This document shows, in pieces, positions 24,214 to 32,620 of a stretch of 64,000 nucleotides of DNA. The stretch is taken from the NCBI RefSeq assembly GCF_009827635.1, contig NZ_WTYW01000003.1, positions 186,001 through 250,000 of the forward strand, given 5' to 3'. The notes below the pieces were generated by a model that saw only the letters and a program-made list of their open reading frames with translations, did not search any database and was not told the DNA's origin. The first letter of the stretch is position 1; each line of letters starts with the position of its first letter. The position numbers and the translations under genes were made by a program. Source of the stretch: Parapontixanthobacter aurantiacus. Lineage in GTDB: Bacteria > Pseudomonadota > Alphaproteobacteria > Sphingomonadales > Sphingomonadaceae.

Positions 24214-26268
24214 CTACTGACAACTCAGACATTCCTCGTAATCGGTCTGCTCGCCGGCCCCGGCGGCCAGCTCGAACTTGGTGGCTTCCTTCGTATTGTC
24301 GGCCTCGACCCCGCCGGCGAACCCGGCGCGCTGCACCGATTTCGAGCGGAGATAATAGAGCGACTTGATGCCCTTCTCCCAAGCCTGGAAGTGAAGCATC
24401 ATCAGGTCCCACTTGTCGACATCGGCGGGAATGAACAGGTTCAGCGACTGCGCCTGATCGATATAGGGCGCGCGGTCGGCGGCGAATTCGAGCAGGTAAC
24501 GCTGATCGATCTCGAAGCTGGTCTTGAAGACCGCCTTTTCCTCTGCCGAGAGGAAGTCGAGATGCCCCACGCTGCCGCCGTTTTCGAGGATCGAGTTCCA
24601 GACATTGTTGGAATCCTTCGATTTCTCGCGCAGCAATTTCTCGAGATAGGGGTTCTTCACGACGAAGCTGCCCGACAGCGTCTTGTGCGTATAGATGTTC
24701 GCCGGAATGGGCTCGATGCAGGCGCTTGTGCCGCCGCAAATGATCGAGATCGAGGCCGTCGGCGCAATCGCCATCTTGCAGGAGAACCGCTCCATCGCGC
24801 CCATTTCCTCGGCATCGGGACAGGCGCCGCGCTCCTGCGCGAGCAGCATGGACGCCTCCGACGCGCGCGACTGGATGTGTTTGAACATCTTGAGGTTCCA
24901 CACCTTCGCCATCGGCCCTTCGAGCGGCAGGTTCTTCGATTGCAGGAAGGAATGGAAGCCCATCACGCCGAGACCGACGCTGCGCTCGCGCATGGCGGAA
25001 TATTTCGCCCGGGCCATCTCTTCGGGAGCGCGGTCGATATAATCCTGAAGGACGTTGTCGAGAAAGCGCATGACGTCCTCGACGAACTGCTTGTCGCCGT
25101 TCCACTCGTCCCACTTCTCGAGGTTGAGCGAGGAGAGACAGCAGACCGCCGTGCGATCCTCGCCGCGGTGGTCGATGCCGGTCGGCAGCGTGATTTCGCT
25201 GCACAGGTTCGAGGTGGAGACCTTCAGGCCGAGATCGCGATGATGCTTGGGCATCATGCGGTTCACCGTGTCGGAAAAGACGATATAGGGCTCACCCGTC
25301 GCCAATCGCGTCTCGACGAGCTTCTGGAACAGGCTGCGCGCGTCGACCGTGCCGCGCACCTCGCCCGTCTTGGGCGATTTGAGGTCGAACTTCTCGCCCG
25401 CACGGACCGCTTCCATGAATTCGTCGGTCAGCAGGACGCCGTGATGCAGGTTCAGCGCCTTGCGGTTGAAATCGCCCGACGGCTTGCGGATTTCGAGGAA
25501 CTCCTCGATCTCGGGATGCGAGACGTCGAGGTAACACGCGGCCGAACCGCGCCGGAGCGAGCCTTGCGAAATCGCGAGCGTCAGGCTGTCCATCACGCGT
25601 ACGAAGGGAATGATGCCGCTGGTCTTGCCGTTCAAACCGACGGGTTCGCCGATGCCGCGCACATTGCCCCAATAGGTGCCGATGCCGCCGCCCTTGGAAG
25701 CGAGCCAGACATTCTCGTTCCACGTGCCGACGATCCCGTCGAGGCTGTCGGATACGGAATTGAGATAGCAGGAGATCGGCAGGCCGCGATTGGTGCCGCC
25801 ATTCGACAGGACCGGCGTCGCAGGCATGAACCACAGCTTCGAGATATAGTCGTAGAGCCGCTGCGCATGGTCGGCATCGTCGGCATAGGCATCGGCGACG
25901 CGCGCGAAGAGATCCTGAAAGGATTCGCCCGGCAAGAGATAGCGGTCGATCAGCGTGTCCTTGCCGAACTCCGTGAGCAGGTCGTCGCGGGACGCGTCGG
26001 TCGTGACATCGAAGCGGCGATCGTTGATCTTCTTGCTGTCGTCCTTTGCCGCATTCGCCTTGGCTGCGGCAGATACCGCGTCGGCCAGCGCCGCATTCGC
26101 CTTTTCCGAGAGCAGTTCTTCGCTGCCCCTGTCTTCCGTTTCCATGCCAACTGCCGCCTTCTTCTTATCGCTTTGGGGGGTCGCGGACGCATCGCCGCGA
26201 TCCTGGATCGTCAGGTCCTCGCCACTGCCAACGTCCATGTTCGCCTCGTCCCCGCTTCTGAAATCCAT
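24214..26268 (-). CDS. nrdA: Ribonucleoside-diphosphate reductase subunit alpha (class Ia)
   Basis: A 684-residue R1 subunit, which binds the nucleotide and carries out ribose reduction with the radical supplied by NrdB. Active-site pieces include 'PISCYLNSVSDSLDGI' (first redox Cys), 'STSNLCSEITLP' (the Asn-x-Cys-x-Glu set), the second redox Cys in 'RTAVCCLSSLNLEKW', and 'PTASISIICGGTSACIEP'. The C-terminus 'DYEECLSCQ' gives the cysteine pair that re-reduces the enzyme. There is no N-terminal ATP-cone typical of E. coli NrdA; the first 90 residues are low-complexity and acidic. The ATG at 26266-26268 was preferred to upstream starts. NrdR-like boxes lie about 215 bases upstream. Confidence 0.95.
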   Translation of the reverse strand: MDFRSGDEANMDVGSGEDLTIQDRGDASATPQSDKKKAAVGMETEDRGSEELLSEKANAALADAVSAAAKANAAKDDSKKINDRRFDVTTDASRDDLLTEFGKDTLIDRYLLPGESFQDLFARVADAYADDADHAQRLYDYISKLWFMPATPVLSNGGTNRGLPISCYLNSVSDSLDGIVGTWNENVWLASKGGGIGTYWGNVRGIGEPVGLNGKTSGIIPFVRVMDSLTLAISQGSLRRGSAACYLDVSHPEIEEFLEIRKPSGDFNRKALNLHHGVLLTDEFMEAVRAGEKFDLKSPKTGEVRGTVDARSLFQKLVETRLATGEPYIVFSDTVNRMMPKHHRDLGLKVSTSNLCSEITLPTGIDHRGEDRTAVCCLSSLNLEKWDEWNGDKQFVEDVMRFLDNVLQDYIDRAPEEMARAKYSAMRERSVGLGVMGFHSFLQSKNLPLEGPMAKVWNLKMFKHIQSRASEASMLLAQERGACPDAEEMGAMERFSCKMAIAPTASISIICGGTSACIEPIPANIYTHKTLSGSFVVKNPYLEKLLREKSKDSNNVWNSILENGGSVGHLDFLSAEEKAVFKTSFEIDQRYLLEFAADRAPYIDQAQSLNLFIPADVDKWDLMMLHFQAWEKGIKSLYYLRSKSVQRAGFAGGVEADNTKEATKFELAAGAGEQTDYEECLSCQ

Positions 26269-26482
26269 GCCTTGTCGCCCCATCCTTCTGACACGGGCCG
26301 ACGAGTCGTGCCAAGCCCATTTGTTCCAATTTTGTTCTCGTCGCGCAAGCCGCCGTCTCGACGCCTGTGTGCCCGCTTCGCGCACATCGTTCAGGATATT
26401 CTTCCGGTCAGACCGGCCACCCGTCCCGATACACGCACCTGTCCCTGCAACCGCCGCGAGAATGCAGGATTTCCGCGACAAA

Positions 26483-26530
26483 CCACAAGGATTTGTGTGA
26501 CCCCCCTCAGGTCACCACTAAATCATGAAT
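26483..26530 (-). promoter_or_regulatory. Tandem NrdR-box-like palindromes upstream of nrdA
   Basis: Two 16-base sites are spaced 32 bases apart, the spacing used by NrdR. The first (26483-26498, CCACAAGGATTTGTGT on the plus strand) matches 11 of 16 consensus positions and is a good inverted repeat. The second (26515-26530, CCACTAAATCATGAAT) matches 10. Their location upstream of nrdA and a similar site before nrdB suggest shared repression by NrdR when dNTPs are plentiful. Confidence 0.5.
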
Positions 26531-26729
26531 CAGCTTGAGAACGGATGCAAGAGGGTGAACGATGCCTCAACCATAAATGTCGACAGGCTGCTCGCCGTGT
26601 TGCGAAGGCATGACGGTGCGACGCGTGGACGCTGCTGGCTTTACCCAAAAGGCAAGGCAAAAAATAAAATTTTCGACAGGGGGATAAGTCGCGGCGAGAC
26701 CCGCGCGCGCCCCTCCCCCTTACAAAGAA
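26531..26729. other. Gap upstream of nrdA
   Basis: Between the nrdA control region and the stop of the next minus-strand gene. It contains an A-rich run (AAAAAATAAAATTTT, around 26659-26673) and no credible gene. A frame from 26525 to 26758 on the plus strand has no ribosome site and poor codon use. Confidence 0.35.
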
Positions 26730-27251
26730 TCAGAGGCCATCGAAATCGATGTCCGTGACCCGGCCGCGGCGGTCGATGATGCATTCGAACTCGCCCTCTT
26801 CACCCTCGTCGTAATCATAGTCGTTCCAGCCGCGCCGATCGTAGGTGCCGGCGATGCTGATATCACCCTCTACCTTGAGATAGCGCCCGTCGCGGTCGAC
26901 GTCCTCGATCTGCGTGACGTTGGCCGGACCCCAGCGCCGTGCCTCGTTCTCGGCTACATAAACGCAGCGTTCGATCAGCTCGCGCGTATAGTCGCCGCGA
27001 TATTCACTGTTGTAGTAGCGCCCGTCATAGCGGTCGTCATAGTAATAGTCGTCGCGATAATCGTCATCGTCGTCGCCTCCGCCAAGAATCGCGGCCAGAC
27101 CGCCGAGGATCACGGCGCCGGCGATCACTTCCTCGGCTCCGATACCATCATCGTCATCGCGATCGAAATCGTAGTCCTGTGCGGCCAGCGGCGCTGCAGC
27201 GAGGGCGGACGCAGCGAAAGCAGCGGCGAGCTTGGGGAAAATGTTCGGCAT
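26730..27251 (-). CDS. Secreted Asp/Tyr-rich protein
   Basis: A 173-residue protein with a Sec signal peptide ('LAAAFAASALAAAPLAAQ', cleavage after AQ). A short hydrophobic Gly-rich segment ('EEVIAGAVILGGLAAILGGG') follows, then a run of Asp and Tyr ('DDDDDYRDDYYYDDRYDG'). The C-terminal 80 residues form a small domain with one cysteine pair ('RCVYVAENEAR', 'FECIIDRRGR'). Such proteins are common in Erythrobacter-like genomes and uncharacterised. It would be periplasmic or outer-membrane attached; the acidic repeat could bind cations. Confidence 0.75.
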   Translation of the reverse strand: MPNIFPKLAAAFAASALAAAPLAAQDYDFDRDDDDGIGAEEVIAGAVILGGLAAILGGGDDDDDYRDDYYYDDRYDGRYYNSEYRGDYTRELIERCVYVAENEARRWGPANVTQIEDVDRDGRYLKVEGDISIAGTYDRRGWNDYDYDEGEEGEFECIIDRRGRVTDIDFDGL

Positions 27252-27477
27252 TTGCGGTGTCTCCGGGGCGGGCGGCGCGCGAAACGTCAGGCAGTCGGCG
27301 GCGCATTTCTTTTCAAGGGGTTACGATCGAACCAATCCCCCGCCATCCCTTGCGTTCCGCTTCAGGGCCGAAACGCGCCCGGAAACCACGGATTTGAGCG
27401 CTCGGCGCGGCAAGCGATTGTTCTTGCTGGAATTAACGCTTCCCATGCTGGCAAAACCCGCCTACCCTCAAACGCAA

Positions 27478-27527
27478 CACGGCGCCGCCATCCCTCTCCC
27501 GCAGCGAGAAAGACGGTCGGCGCCGTG
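27478..27527. terminator. Long inverted repeat downstream of the TonB-like gene
   Basis: Perfect 10-base arms CACGGCGCCG (27478-27487) and CGGCGCCGTG (27518-27527) with a 30-base loop. It lies 36 bases beyond the stop of the gene at 27564-28058. There is no T-run, so termination is possible but not certain. Apart from this, 27252-27563 holds no gene. Confidence 0.45.
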
Positions 27528-27563
27528 CCCTTGCCGGTCATGTTCGACCGGAAGAGGGGCGGT

Positions 27564-28058
27564 TTACTTCAGCGCGATGTAAGTGCGCGCTTCGCCATTG
27601 GAGGCGAGCCGCTCGGTTTCCATATCAGCCAGCTTCGCGAACAGCTCGCGTTCCTGTTCGTAGCTATCGGCGAACACGATATTCGCGAGGAAGGGCTGAC
27701 CGTTCTTCGCTACCTCCGGCATCGGGTGCAATGCCTTCAGGCGCTTCACGGCGCGCTTGCCAAGCCGTTCGATGCCATGCTCGCCCGAGCTGCGATAGAC
27801 GGCGATATTGGCAGGCTTGCCGTCTTCGTCACAGGTAAAGCGCACCTGGACGACGCCGTTGGGCTGATCGCGCAAGGGAAGCGTGCTCATGCGGTCGAGC
27901 TGCTCTGCCAGATCCTGCGACACGATCTCGGCCCACTGGTCGAGGGTCATGTTTGAGGAAACGACGATCGGCTCTCCTACCTGCACGTTCTGTGCAGCGA
28001 GCGGGGTAGCAATCAAGGCGATGGCGGAAATGGTTGCCGCAGTAAGTACATTCTTCAT
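27564..28058 (-). CDS. Periplasmic TonB C-terminal-like protein
   Basis: A 164-residue secreted protein. A signal peptide ('TAATISAIALIATPLAAQ') is followed by a domain resembling the TonB C-terminus: 'GVVQVRFTCDEDGKPANIAV' is the typical strand, then 'GIERLGKRAVKRLKALHPMP'. It lacks a membrane anchor and Pro-rich spacer, so it is not a full TonB; similar proteins occur alone in sphingomonads with unknown role. The ATG at 28056-28058 was chosen because AAGGATG lies at the right distance; the frame is open to 28166. Confidence 0.7.
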   Translation of the reverse strand: MKNVLTAATISAIALIATPLAAQNVQVGEPIVVSSNMTLDQWAEIVSQDLAEQLDRMSTLPLRDQPNGVVQVRFTCDEDGKPANIAVYRSSGEHGIERLGKRAVKRLKALHPMPEVAKNGQPFLANIVFADSYEQERELFAKLADMETERLASNGEARTYIALK

Positions 28059-28226
28059 TTTGATCATCCTTCTTTGAGTGGATGATCGACCTTGTCCAAA
28101 AAGCATCTTCGCGAGATGCGACCGAAAGAATGCGAAGGCCGGTAAAGGCCGATCGGAACAGCGCACGTCTGCGGACCGCGCATCATCCCTTTGGTTTGTT
28201 CGTGCATCATTGCACGGGGAGCATTG

Positions 28227-28338
28227 TTAGTCTGGTTGGGTGCCCGCCGCCGTGACGGGCGTCATGGTTCGCACATTTTTTTCGAGAAGCGCGACGGCAA
28301 ACTCGTTGGCGTTAGCCGGGCGGCGCAAAGATCTTCAT
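28227..28338 (-). pseudogene. Tiny ORF with a strong ribosome site, split by a frameshift
   Basis: AGGAGG (28347-28352) stands eight bases before an ATG at 28336-28338. That frame gives only eight residues (MKIFAPPG) before TAA. The next frame then reads 'NANEFAVALLEKNVRT' and 'MTPVTAAGTQPD' to a TAA at 28227-28229, with the strong codon bias of the neighbouring genes. A one-base change would join them into a protein of about 37 residues. Either this is a small gene broken in this strain, a sequence error, or a short leader peptide with frame switching. Confidence 0.4.
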
Positions 28339-28649
28339 GGCATATCCTCCTGTTCCCAAGCGTTTTCAGACGCATCGTTGCGGGAAAGGTCTCGCCTGCT
28401 GCGGTCGGATGACACTTTCGCGGTGACCAGAGTAAATACACAATTTAGAACAATTTGCGATGGCAGAGCGAACATTCGCAACATTCGAAGCCGGTTTGGC
28501 AACGTCCATTGCGAACCTGTCGGGAGTCATGCCAATCGAGAGGAACAATCGTTCCGGCGCTGGCAACATCACTAACAACGCCAATTGTCCCGTTTTGCGA
28601 CTCGGGTTCGCTCGTCCCGATTAGCGCCTCGTATCGCGCCCCAAACAGC
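28339..28649. other. Gap holding the small ORF's promoter
   Basis: No protein-coding gene is apparent. On the minus strand, AT-rich sequence around 28425-28450 could be a promoter for the small ORF at 28227-28338. The remainder is unremarkable. Confidence 0.3.
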
Positions 28650-28677
28650 AAAGGCCCCGCCCATCACGGGCGAGGCC
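28650..28677 (-). terminator. Intrinsic terminator after the small lipoprotein gene
   Basis: On the minus strand GGCCTCGCCC pairs with GGGCGGGGCC (28653-28677) around a short loop, followed by TTT. It lies 47 bases after the stop of the gene at 28724-29002. Confidence 0.65.
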
Positions 28678-28723
28678 TCCGTCAGCTCATCAACGTTTCG
28701 CGATAATCGCGAAGCGCGATTGC

Positions 28724-29002
28724 TTATTCCATTTCGTCGGCGACTTCGTTGATCGCGTCGGCGCGCTCGTCACCGATGTCGTCGATTTCTTCAGCGCGGG
28801 CGTTCAGTGCATCTTCGCGCGCATCGGTAGCTGCTTCGTCGGCACGCTCTTCGAGCATACCTGCACGGTCGTCACCAATGTTCTCGACGGCGTCAGCGCG
28901 TTCTTCGAGCGCATCGCCCGTTTCCTCGACTGCGCTGTCCTGGCCACACGCGGCAACGAGGGCAAGCGCGGGAAGGGCGGAAAGTGTGATCAGACGTTTC
29001 AA
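28724..29002 (-). CDS. Small acidic lipoprotein with heptad-like repeats
   Basis: A 92-residue product that starts with TTG at 29000-29002, supported by AGGAG seven bases upstream. The N-terminus 'LKRLITLSALPALALVAACG' is a lipoprotein signal with cleavage before Cys. The mature part is built from repeats of the type 'EERADAVENIGDDRA' and 'ARAEEIDDIGDERADAIN', very acidic and helical. It would form a lipid-anchored coiled rod in the periplasm. An upstream ATG at 29125 gives an implausible basic leader and was rejected. Function unknown. Confidence 0.75.
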   Translation of the reverse strand: MKRLITLSALPALALVAACGQDSAVEETGDALEERADAVENIGDDRAGMLEERADEAATDAREDALNARAEEIDDIGDERADAINEVADEME

Positions 29003-29152
29003 AATGTTTCTCCTGTTGGGCCGCCTTGTTGTCGCGGTCTTCGCGGTTCCGGCATAGTGTTGAAAGCGCACCGGAATTCGTACGGCTATCGAAAAGGAAA
29101 CCCGCGGACAACCATCGCGTTCCAACTTTAGCCATAATTTCGCCGCAAAGTT

Positions 29153-30739
29153 TTACGGAACGAGCACCGTATCCTCGGCAACCGGCAGGGTTTCGGGGTA
29201 ATCGAGCGTGAAATGCAGTCCGCGGCTTTCATGCCGACGAAGCGCCGATTTCACGATCAGGTCCGCTGCCTGAAGGAGATTGCGCAATTCGATGAGATCG
29301 GTCGTGACGCGGAAACTGCCATAATAATCCTCGATCTCGTTGCTCAGCAATTCGATCCGGTGCGCCGCCCGTTCGAGCCGCTTTGTCGTCCTCACGATCC
29401 CGACATAGTTCCACATGAACCGCCGGATTTCGGTCCAGTTCTGCTTGATGACGACTTCTTCGTCGGAATCGGTCACGCGGCTTTCGTCCCACTCACGGAT
29501 GGCCGGCGGTTCGTCCATCTCGTCCCAGCAGGAAAGGATGTCCTGCGCCGCGGCTTCGCCGAAGACGAAACATTCAAGCAGAGAGTTGGAAGCGAGCCGG
29601 TTCGCCCCGTGCAAGCCGCTTTCGGTGCACTCCCCAGCCGCCCACAGGCCGGGCAGGTCCGTGCGTGCATTGAGCCCGACCAGTACGCCGCCGCAAGTAT
29701 AATGCTGCGCCGGAACCACGGGAATCGGCTCCTTCGTCATGTCTATGCCGAGGCCCGAGAGCTTCTCATGAATTGTCGGGAAGTGCGTCTTCACGAATTC
29801 CGGGCTCTCATGCGTGATGTCGAGATGCACGAAATCGAGGCCGTAACGCTTGATCTGGTCGTCGATCGCGCGGGCGACGACGTCGCGCGGTGCAAGTTCC
29901 ATGCGCTCGGCATCGTAATCTGCCATGAAGCGGTGCCCCGTTTCGGGGTGATAGAGCCGCCCGCCCTCACCGCGCACGGCCTCCGTAATCAGGAAGTTCT
30001 TGACCTCGAGATTGTAAAGGCAGGTCGGGTGGAACTGCATCATCTCCATGTTCGAGACGCGGCAGCCCGCGCGCCAGGCCATCGCGATGCCATCGCCCGT
30101 CGCGCCGCGCGGCGCGGTCGAGAAGAGATAGCAGCGCCCCGCCCCGCCCGCCGCAAGGATTGTCGCCTTTGCGACATGGGCCTCGACCTTCCCGCTTGCC
30201 TCGTCGAGCGCATAAGCGCCCCAGACCCGGCCGGAACCCGAATAGGTCTCGCCGTTGCGTCCCGTGATAAGGTCGATGCAGGTCCGCCCCGGCAGCAGGG
30301 TAATGTTCGGATTGGCCTCGGCCGCCTTCAGCAGGGCCTCCTGCACGGCCCAGCCCGTCGCATCGTTCACATGGACGATCCGGCGGTGCGAATGGCCCCC
30401 TTCGCGGGTCAGGTGTAGATCGCCCGAATCCTCGTTGAACGGGACACCCAGTTCGATGAGGCGCGCGATTGCCTCGGGCGCGTGTTCGATGACGAATTCC
30501 ACCGTCTCGCGCCGGTTGAGACCCGCCCCGGCGACCATCGTGTCGCGGATATGATCTTCGAACGTGTCGCCCGCATCGAGCACCGCCGCGATGCCGCCCT
30601 GCGCCCAGGCCGTGCTGCCGCCGGTAAGGGAGCCCTTGGCAAGCACGAGAACCTTCTTGTGCTGCGCCAGTTCGAGCGCCGCAGTCAGCCCCGCGGCGCC
30701 CGAGCCGATGACAAGGACATCGTGCGGCGCCCCGCTCAT
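29153..30739 (-). CDS. nadB: L-aspartate oxidase
   Basis: A 528-residue FAD enzyme that oxidises L-aspartate to iminoaspartate, the first step of de novo NAD synthesis. The N-terminal dinucleotide fold is 'VLVIGSGAAGLTAALELA'. 'GGSTAWAQGGIAAV' and 'GGHSHRRIVH' are hallmark flavin and substrate motifs of the NadB/succinate dehydrogenase flavoprotein family. 'VVPAQHYTCGGV' and 'ESGLHGANRLASNSLLEC' mark the capping and C-terminal FAD region. nadA and nadC are not in the window. It overlaps the ABC ATPase gene by four bases at its start, so the two are co-transcribed. Confidence 0.93.
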   Translation of the reverse strand: MSGAPHDVLVIGSGAAGLTAALELAQHKKVLVLAKGSLTGGSTAWAQGGIAAVLDAGDTFEDHIRDTMVAGAGLNRRETVEFVIEHAPEAIARLIELGVPFNEDSGDLHLTREGGHSHRRIVHVNDATGWAVQEALLKAAEANPNITLLPGRTCIDLITGRNGETYSGSGRVWGAYALDEASGKVEAHVAKATILAAGGAGRCYLFSTAPRGATGDGIAMAWRAGCRVSNMEMMQFHPTCLYNLEVKNFLITEAVRGEGGRLYHPETGHRFMADYDAERMELAPRDVVARAIDDQIKRYGLDFVHLDITHESPEFVKTHFPTIHEKLSGLGIDMTKEPIPVVPAQHYTCGGVLVGLNARTDLPGLWAAGECTESGLHGANRLASNSLLECFVFGEAAAQDILSCWDEMDEPPAIREWDESRVTDSDEEVVIKQNWTEIRRFMWNYVGIVRTTKRLERAAHRIELLSNEIEDYYGSFRVTTDLIELRNLLQAADLIVKSALRRHESRGLHFTLDYPETLPVAEDTVLVP

Positions 30740-31692
30740 TCGCTGTCGCCCGCGCTGGTCAGCGAGACGAACACGTCCTCGAGATCCGCCTCGCGGGTCG
30801 TAACGTCCTCGACCACGACCCCTTTTTCCTGCAGGCGCGCGAGCACCTGCCCGGCGCTCGTGCGGTCCTTGTCGTACGTAATCTCAAGCGTGCGCGGCGT
30901 CGTCTGCTCGACCTTCGAAAAGGCTGCGTCCTGCGGCGTTGTCGCAATGTCGCTATCTGCCGTCACGACCACGATCTTCTCCCGCGCCATCTCGACGAGC
31001 TCGCGCGTCGGCTTGTTCGCGATGAGTTCGCCGTGATTGATGATCGCGATGCGGTCGCATAGCTGCTCGGCCTCTTCGAGATAATGCGTCGTAAGGACGA
31101 TGGTGACTCCGCGCGCGTTGAGATCGTTGACCAGCTCCCACAATTGCCGTCGCAACTCGACATCGACGCCTGCCGTCGGTTCGTCGAGCACGAGGATGGG
31201 CGGCGAGTGGACCATCGCCTTGGCGATGAGCAGGCGACGCTTCATCCCGCCCGACAGCGTGCGGGCATAGGCATCGCGCTTGTCCGACAGGCGCACCGCC
31301 TCGAGCAGTTCCTCGCTGCGCCGATCGGCTTTCGGTATGCCGTAAAAACCCGCCTGGTTTTCCAGCACCTCGTAGGGCGTAAAGAAGGGGTCGAAGACGA
31401 TTTCCTGCGGGACGATACCGATGGAGCGTTTCGCATTGCGCGTATGGCTGTCGATGTCGAAACCCCATACGCTGGCCGAGCCGCCGGTCTTGTTCACGAG
31501 ACCGGACAAGATGTTGATGAGCGTCGATTTGCCGGCTCCGTTCGGGCCGAGCAGCCCGAAGACACCGCCCTGCGGAACGTCGAAGCTGACGCCCTTCAAC
31601 GCGAGCTTGCCTTCCTCGCCCTGCTGCCCGGCGTAGCGCTTGACCAGATTGTCGATGCGGATTGCGGGCTGGTGCAGCTTGGAGTCGGTCAT
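30736..31692 (-). CDS. ABC-2 type transporter ATP-binding protein
   Basis: A 318-residue ATPase. Walker A 'GLLGPNGAGKST', Q-loop 'GIVPQEIVFDPF', signature 'LSGGMKRRLLIAKA', Walker B 'PILVLDEPTAGVD' and H-loop 'VLTTHYLEE' are all intact. The C-terminal 80 residues fit the ABC-2 exporters of the YadG/CcmA group. The partner permease is not adjacent: downstream is nadB, overlapping by four bases, and upstream is a divergent small gene. The permease may lie elsewhere, as is often seen. The substrate is unknown. Confidence 0.88.
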   Translation of the reverse strand: MTDSKLHQPAIRIDNLVKRYAGQQGEEGKLALKGVSFDVPQGGVFGLLGPNGAGKSTLINILSGLVNKTGGSASVWGFDIDSHTRNAKRSIGIVPQEIVFDPFFTPYEVLENQAGFYGIPKADRRSEELLEAVRLSDKRDAYARTLSGGMKRRLLIAKAMVHSPPILVLDEPTAGVDVELRRQLWELVNDLNARGVTIVLTTHYLEEAEQLCDRIAIINHGELIANKPTRELVEMAREKIVVVTADSDIATTPQDAAFSKVEQTTPRTLEITYDKDRTSAGQVLARLQEKGVVVEDVTTREADLEDVFVSLTSAGDSE

Positions 31693-31793
31693 GAACGAAG
31701 CGCTTAGGCATGGCCCCGCCCGGCATCAAGCGTCTTGGCGAGGCGCGTGAACCGCTTGCCTCGCCTCGCGCATCGCAGTATCGCCCCTCACCC

Positions 31794-32054
31794 ATGAACA
31801 TACCGCCACCCGAAGTCATTAGGACCGACCAGCGCCGCGTCAGTTGCGACGGCGCCAGCAACATTCGCGGGGGCGCGGCCTTTCGTCCGGCTGCGCTCGG
31901 CCACCCGCGCATCTGGCTGGAGATCGACGAACACGGTTACGTCGATTGCGGTTACTGCGACCGCCGCTTCGTCCTCGTAGGCGGGCCGGCGGACGGCGTC
32001 GATCAGGCAGCCTTGCGGGACATTTCGGAAGGAGCCGATCCCGGCCACCGGTAA
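31794..32054 (+). CDS. Zinc-finger (zf-CHCC) domain protein
   Basis: An 86-residue protein with the CHCC zinc site 'GHPRIWLEIDEHGYVDCGYC', as in the short bacterial relatives of mitochondrial complex I subunit NDUFS6. The Cys near 18 in 'RRVSCDGAS', the His in 'GHPRI' and the two Cys in 'DCGYC' are the expected ligands. The start at 31794 fits the family length. It is transcribed divergently from the ABC ATPase. A role in respiratory chain assembly is possible by homology only. Confidence 0.8.
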   Translation: MNIPPPEVIRTDQRRVSCDGASNIRGGAAFRPAALGHPRIWLEIDEHGYVDCGYCDRRFVLVGGPADGVDQAALRDISEGADPGHR

Positions 32055-32167
32055 GCGGACCATCCGGCGGCTACGTTCGGGCGACCGGGCTACAAATTCG
32101 TTTTTCGCTCATTCATCTCGATATGCTATAGATGGCATCACAATTGGGGGGGAGCAGGAGACAGACG

Positions 32168-32617
32168 ATGACACGATTTGCACATCTTGCCGCGACGTTC
32201 GGCGTCGCCGCGACACTTGGCCTGGCGGCCCCCGCCATCGCTCAGGACGAAGATAGCGACACGCCCGAAATGACCGAGGGCGAACGCGAATTGGCAGAAA
32301 TGCTGGAAGGCCGCGTTCCGGGCGAACCGCAAAGCTGCGTGCGGACCTTTGCCAGCCGCGGTTTCGAAGTGATCGACAAGACCGCGCTCGTCATTCGCGA
32401 AGGCGGCACGATCTGGGTGAACTTCACGCGCAATCCGCGCTCGCTCGACGAGAACGACTATCTCGTGATCCGCAAGTTCGGTACGAGCCCGAATCGCCTC
32501 TGCCGACTCGACAATGTGACGACACGCGACCGCGGTTCGAACTTCTATTCCGGCAATGTTTTCCTCGAGGACTTCATTCCCTATCGCGAGGTCGAGGAGA
32601 CGGAATTCGACGGCTAG
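32168..32617 (+). CDS. Secreted protein, 149 residues
   Basis: A Sec signal peptide ('FGVAATLGLAAPAIAQ') precedes an acidic linker and a small domain with two cysteines ('PQSCVRTFASRGFEVID' and 'SPNRLCRLDNV') that may form a disulphide. AGGAG lies nine bases before the ATG at 32168. It resembles conserved periplasmic proteins of Sphingomonadales of unknown role. It is followed after only three bases by the DUF924 gene, so they probably share a transcript. Confidence 0.75.
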   Translation: MTRFAHLAATFGVAATLGLAAPAIAQDEDSDTPEMTEGERELAEMLEGRVPGEPQSCVRTFASRGFEVIDKTALVIREGGTIWVNFTRNPRSLDENDYLVIRKFGTSPNRLCRLDNVTTRDRGSNFYSGNVFLEDFIPYREVEETEFDG

Positions 32618-32620
32618 GCG

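Noticed and set aside
24391-26538. 715-codon open frame on the plus strand opposite nrdA
   Set aside because: It lies wholly opposite a certain nrdA and has no family motif; GC-rich codon bias keeps the opposite frame open.
27252-27956. 234-codon plus-strand frame opposite the TonB-like gene
   Set aside because: No motif and no ribosome site; the minus-strand gene has a signal peptide and a recognisable domain.
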